Assembly: GCA_003509895.1 (NCBI GenBank)
Contig: DOMJ01000019.1
Coordinates: forward strand, 1 to 5,659
Reading direction: 5' to 3'
DNA: 5,659 bases
Origin: Candidatus Uhrbacteria bacterium
GTDB lineage: Bacteria > Patescibacteriota > Patescibacteriia > UBA9934 > UBA11717
The notes below the pieces were generated by a model. That model did no database searches and was not told the origin of the DNA. It was given only the letters and a program-made list of their open reading frames with translations. Position numbers and translations under genes: made by a program. Positions 5,629 to 5,659 of this stretch are shown in pieces. The number at the start of each line of letters is the position of its first letter. Position 1 is the stretch's first letter.

Positions 5629-5659
5629 GTGACGGTATGGCATGGAGTGAAACGGAATG

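Noticed and set aside
1..5659. Alternative genetic code with UGA as glycine
   Set aside because: No TGA is used as a stop among the five genes, but that is a small sample, and no in-frame TGA occurs in the long reading frames, so recoding is not needed to explain anything.

Overview
The window reads as a stretch of bacterial chromosome, most likely from an uncultivated lineage of the Candidate Phyla Radiation (Patescibacteria). This is an inference from protein flavour: a compact small heat-shock protein with the '..DW..EGQLSVDIFETEDQ..' opening, a tiny beta-strand protein ending in an 'AKALLN' helix, and a single-anchor VanW protein. No marker gene settles the taxonomy. The genes use the standard code. 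The five clear stops are TAA or TAG, none is TGA, and the reading frames of 540 and 654 codons stay open, so UGA-as-glycine recoding is not supported. None of the genes has a well-placed Shine-Dalgarno motif.

Layout, left to right. Positions 1-292 hold no complete gene. They contain the possible tail of an off-window gene and a striking 127-bp inverted-repeat structure (79-205) that encloses a perfect 24-bp palindrome and is bordered by near-identical 7-bp direct repeats. From 293 to 2850 (+) runs a tightly packed three-gene operon: a small heat-shock protein (Hsp20), an unrecognised 80-residue protein 1 bp downstream, and a large membrane-anchored VanW-domain protein whose start overlaps the preceding gene by 26 bp. 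Positions 2851-3040 are a convergent spacer with a nested hairpin directly after the vanW stop, a clear bidirectional intrinsic terminator, and a weaker inverted repeat with a T tract.

The right half is on the minus strand. A SulP-family anion transporter with a C-terminal STAS domain (4663 to 3041) is preceded by an intrinsic terminator or attenuator hairpin at 4748-4707. Upstream of that lies a haloacid dehalogenase-type sugar-phosphate phosphatase closely resembling E. coli HxpB/YniC (5567 to 4908). Positions 5568-5659 hold a likely promoter and an inverted repeat but no complete gene. This half is visibly more AT-rich than the operon on the left.

Functionally, the left operon links a cytoplasmic holdase chaperone to a cell-envelope protein that probably contacts peptidoglycan. 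The right half provides anion uptake and metabolite-phosphate hydrolysis, each probably as its own transcription unit. I see no defence system, CRISPR array, tRNA or rRNA. The least explained element is the 79-205 inverted-repeat structure.
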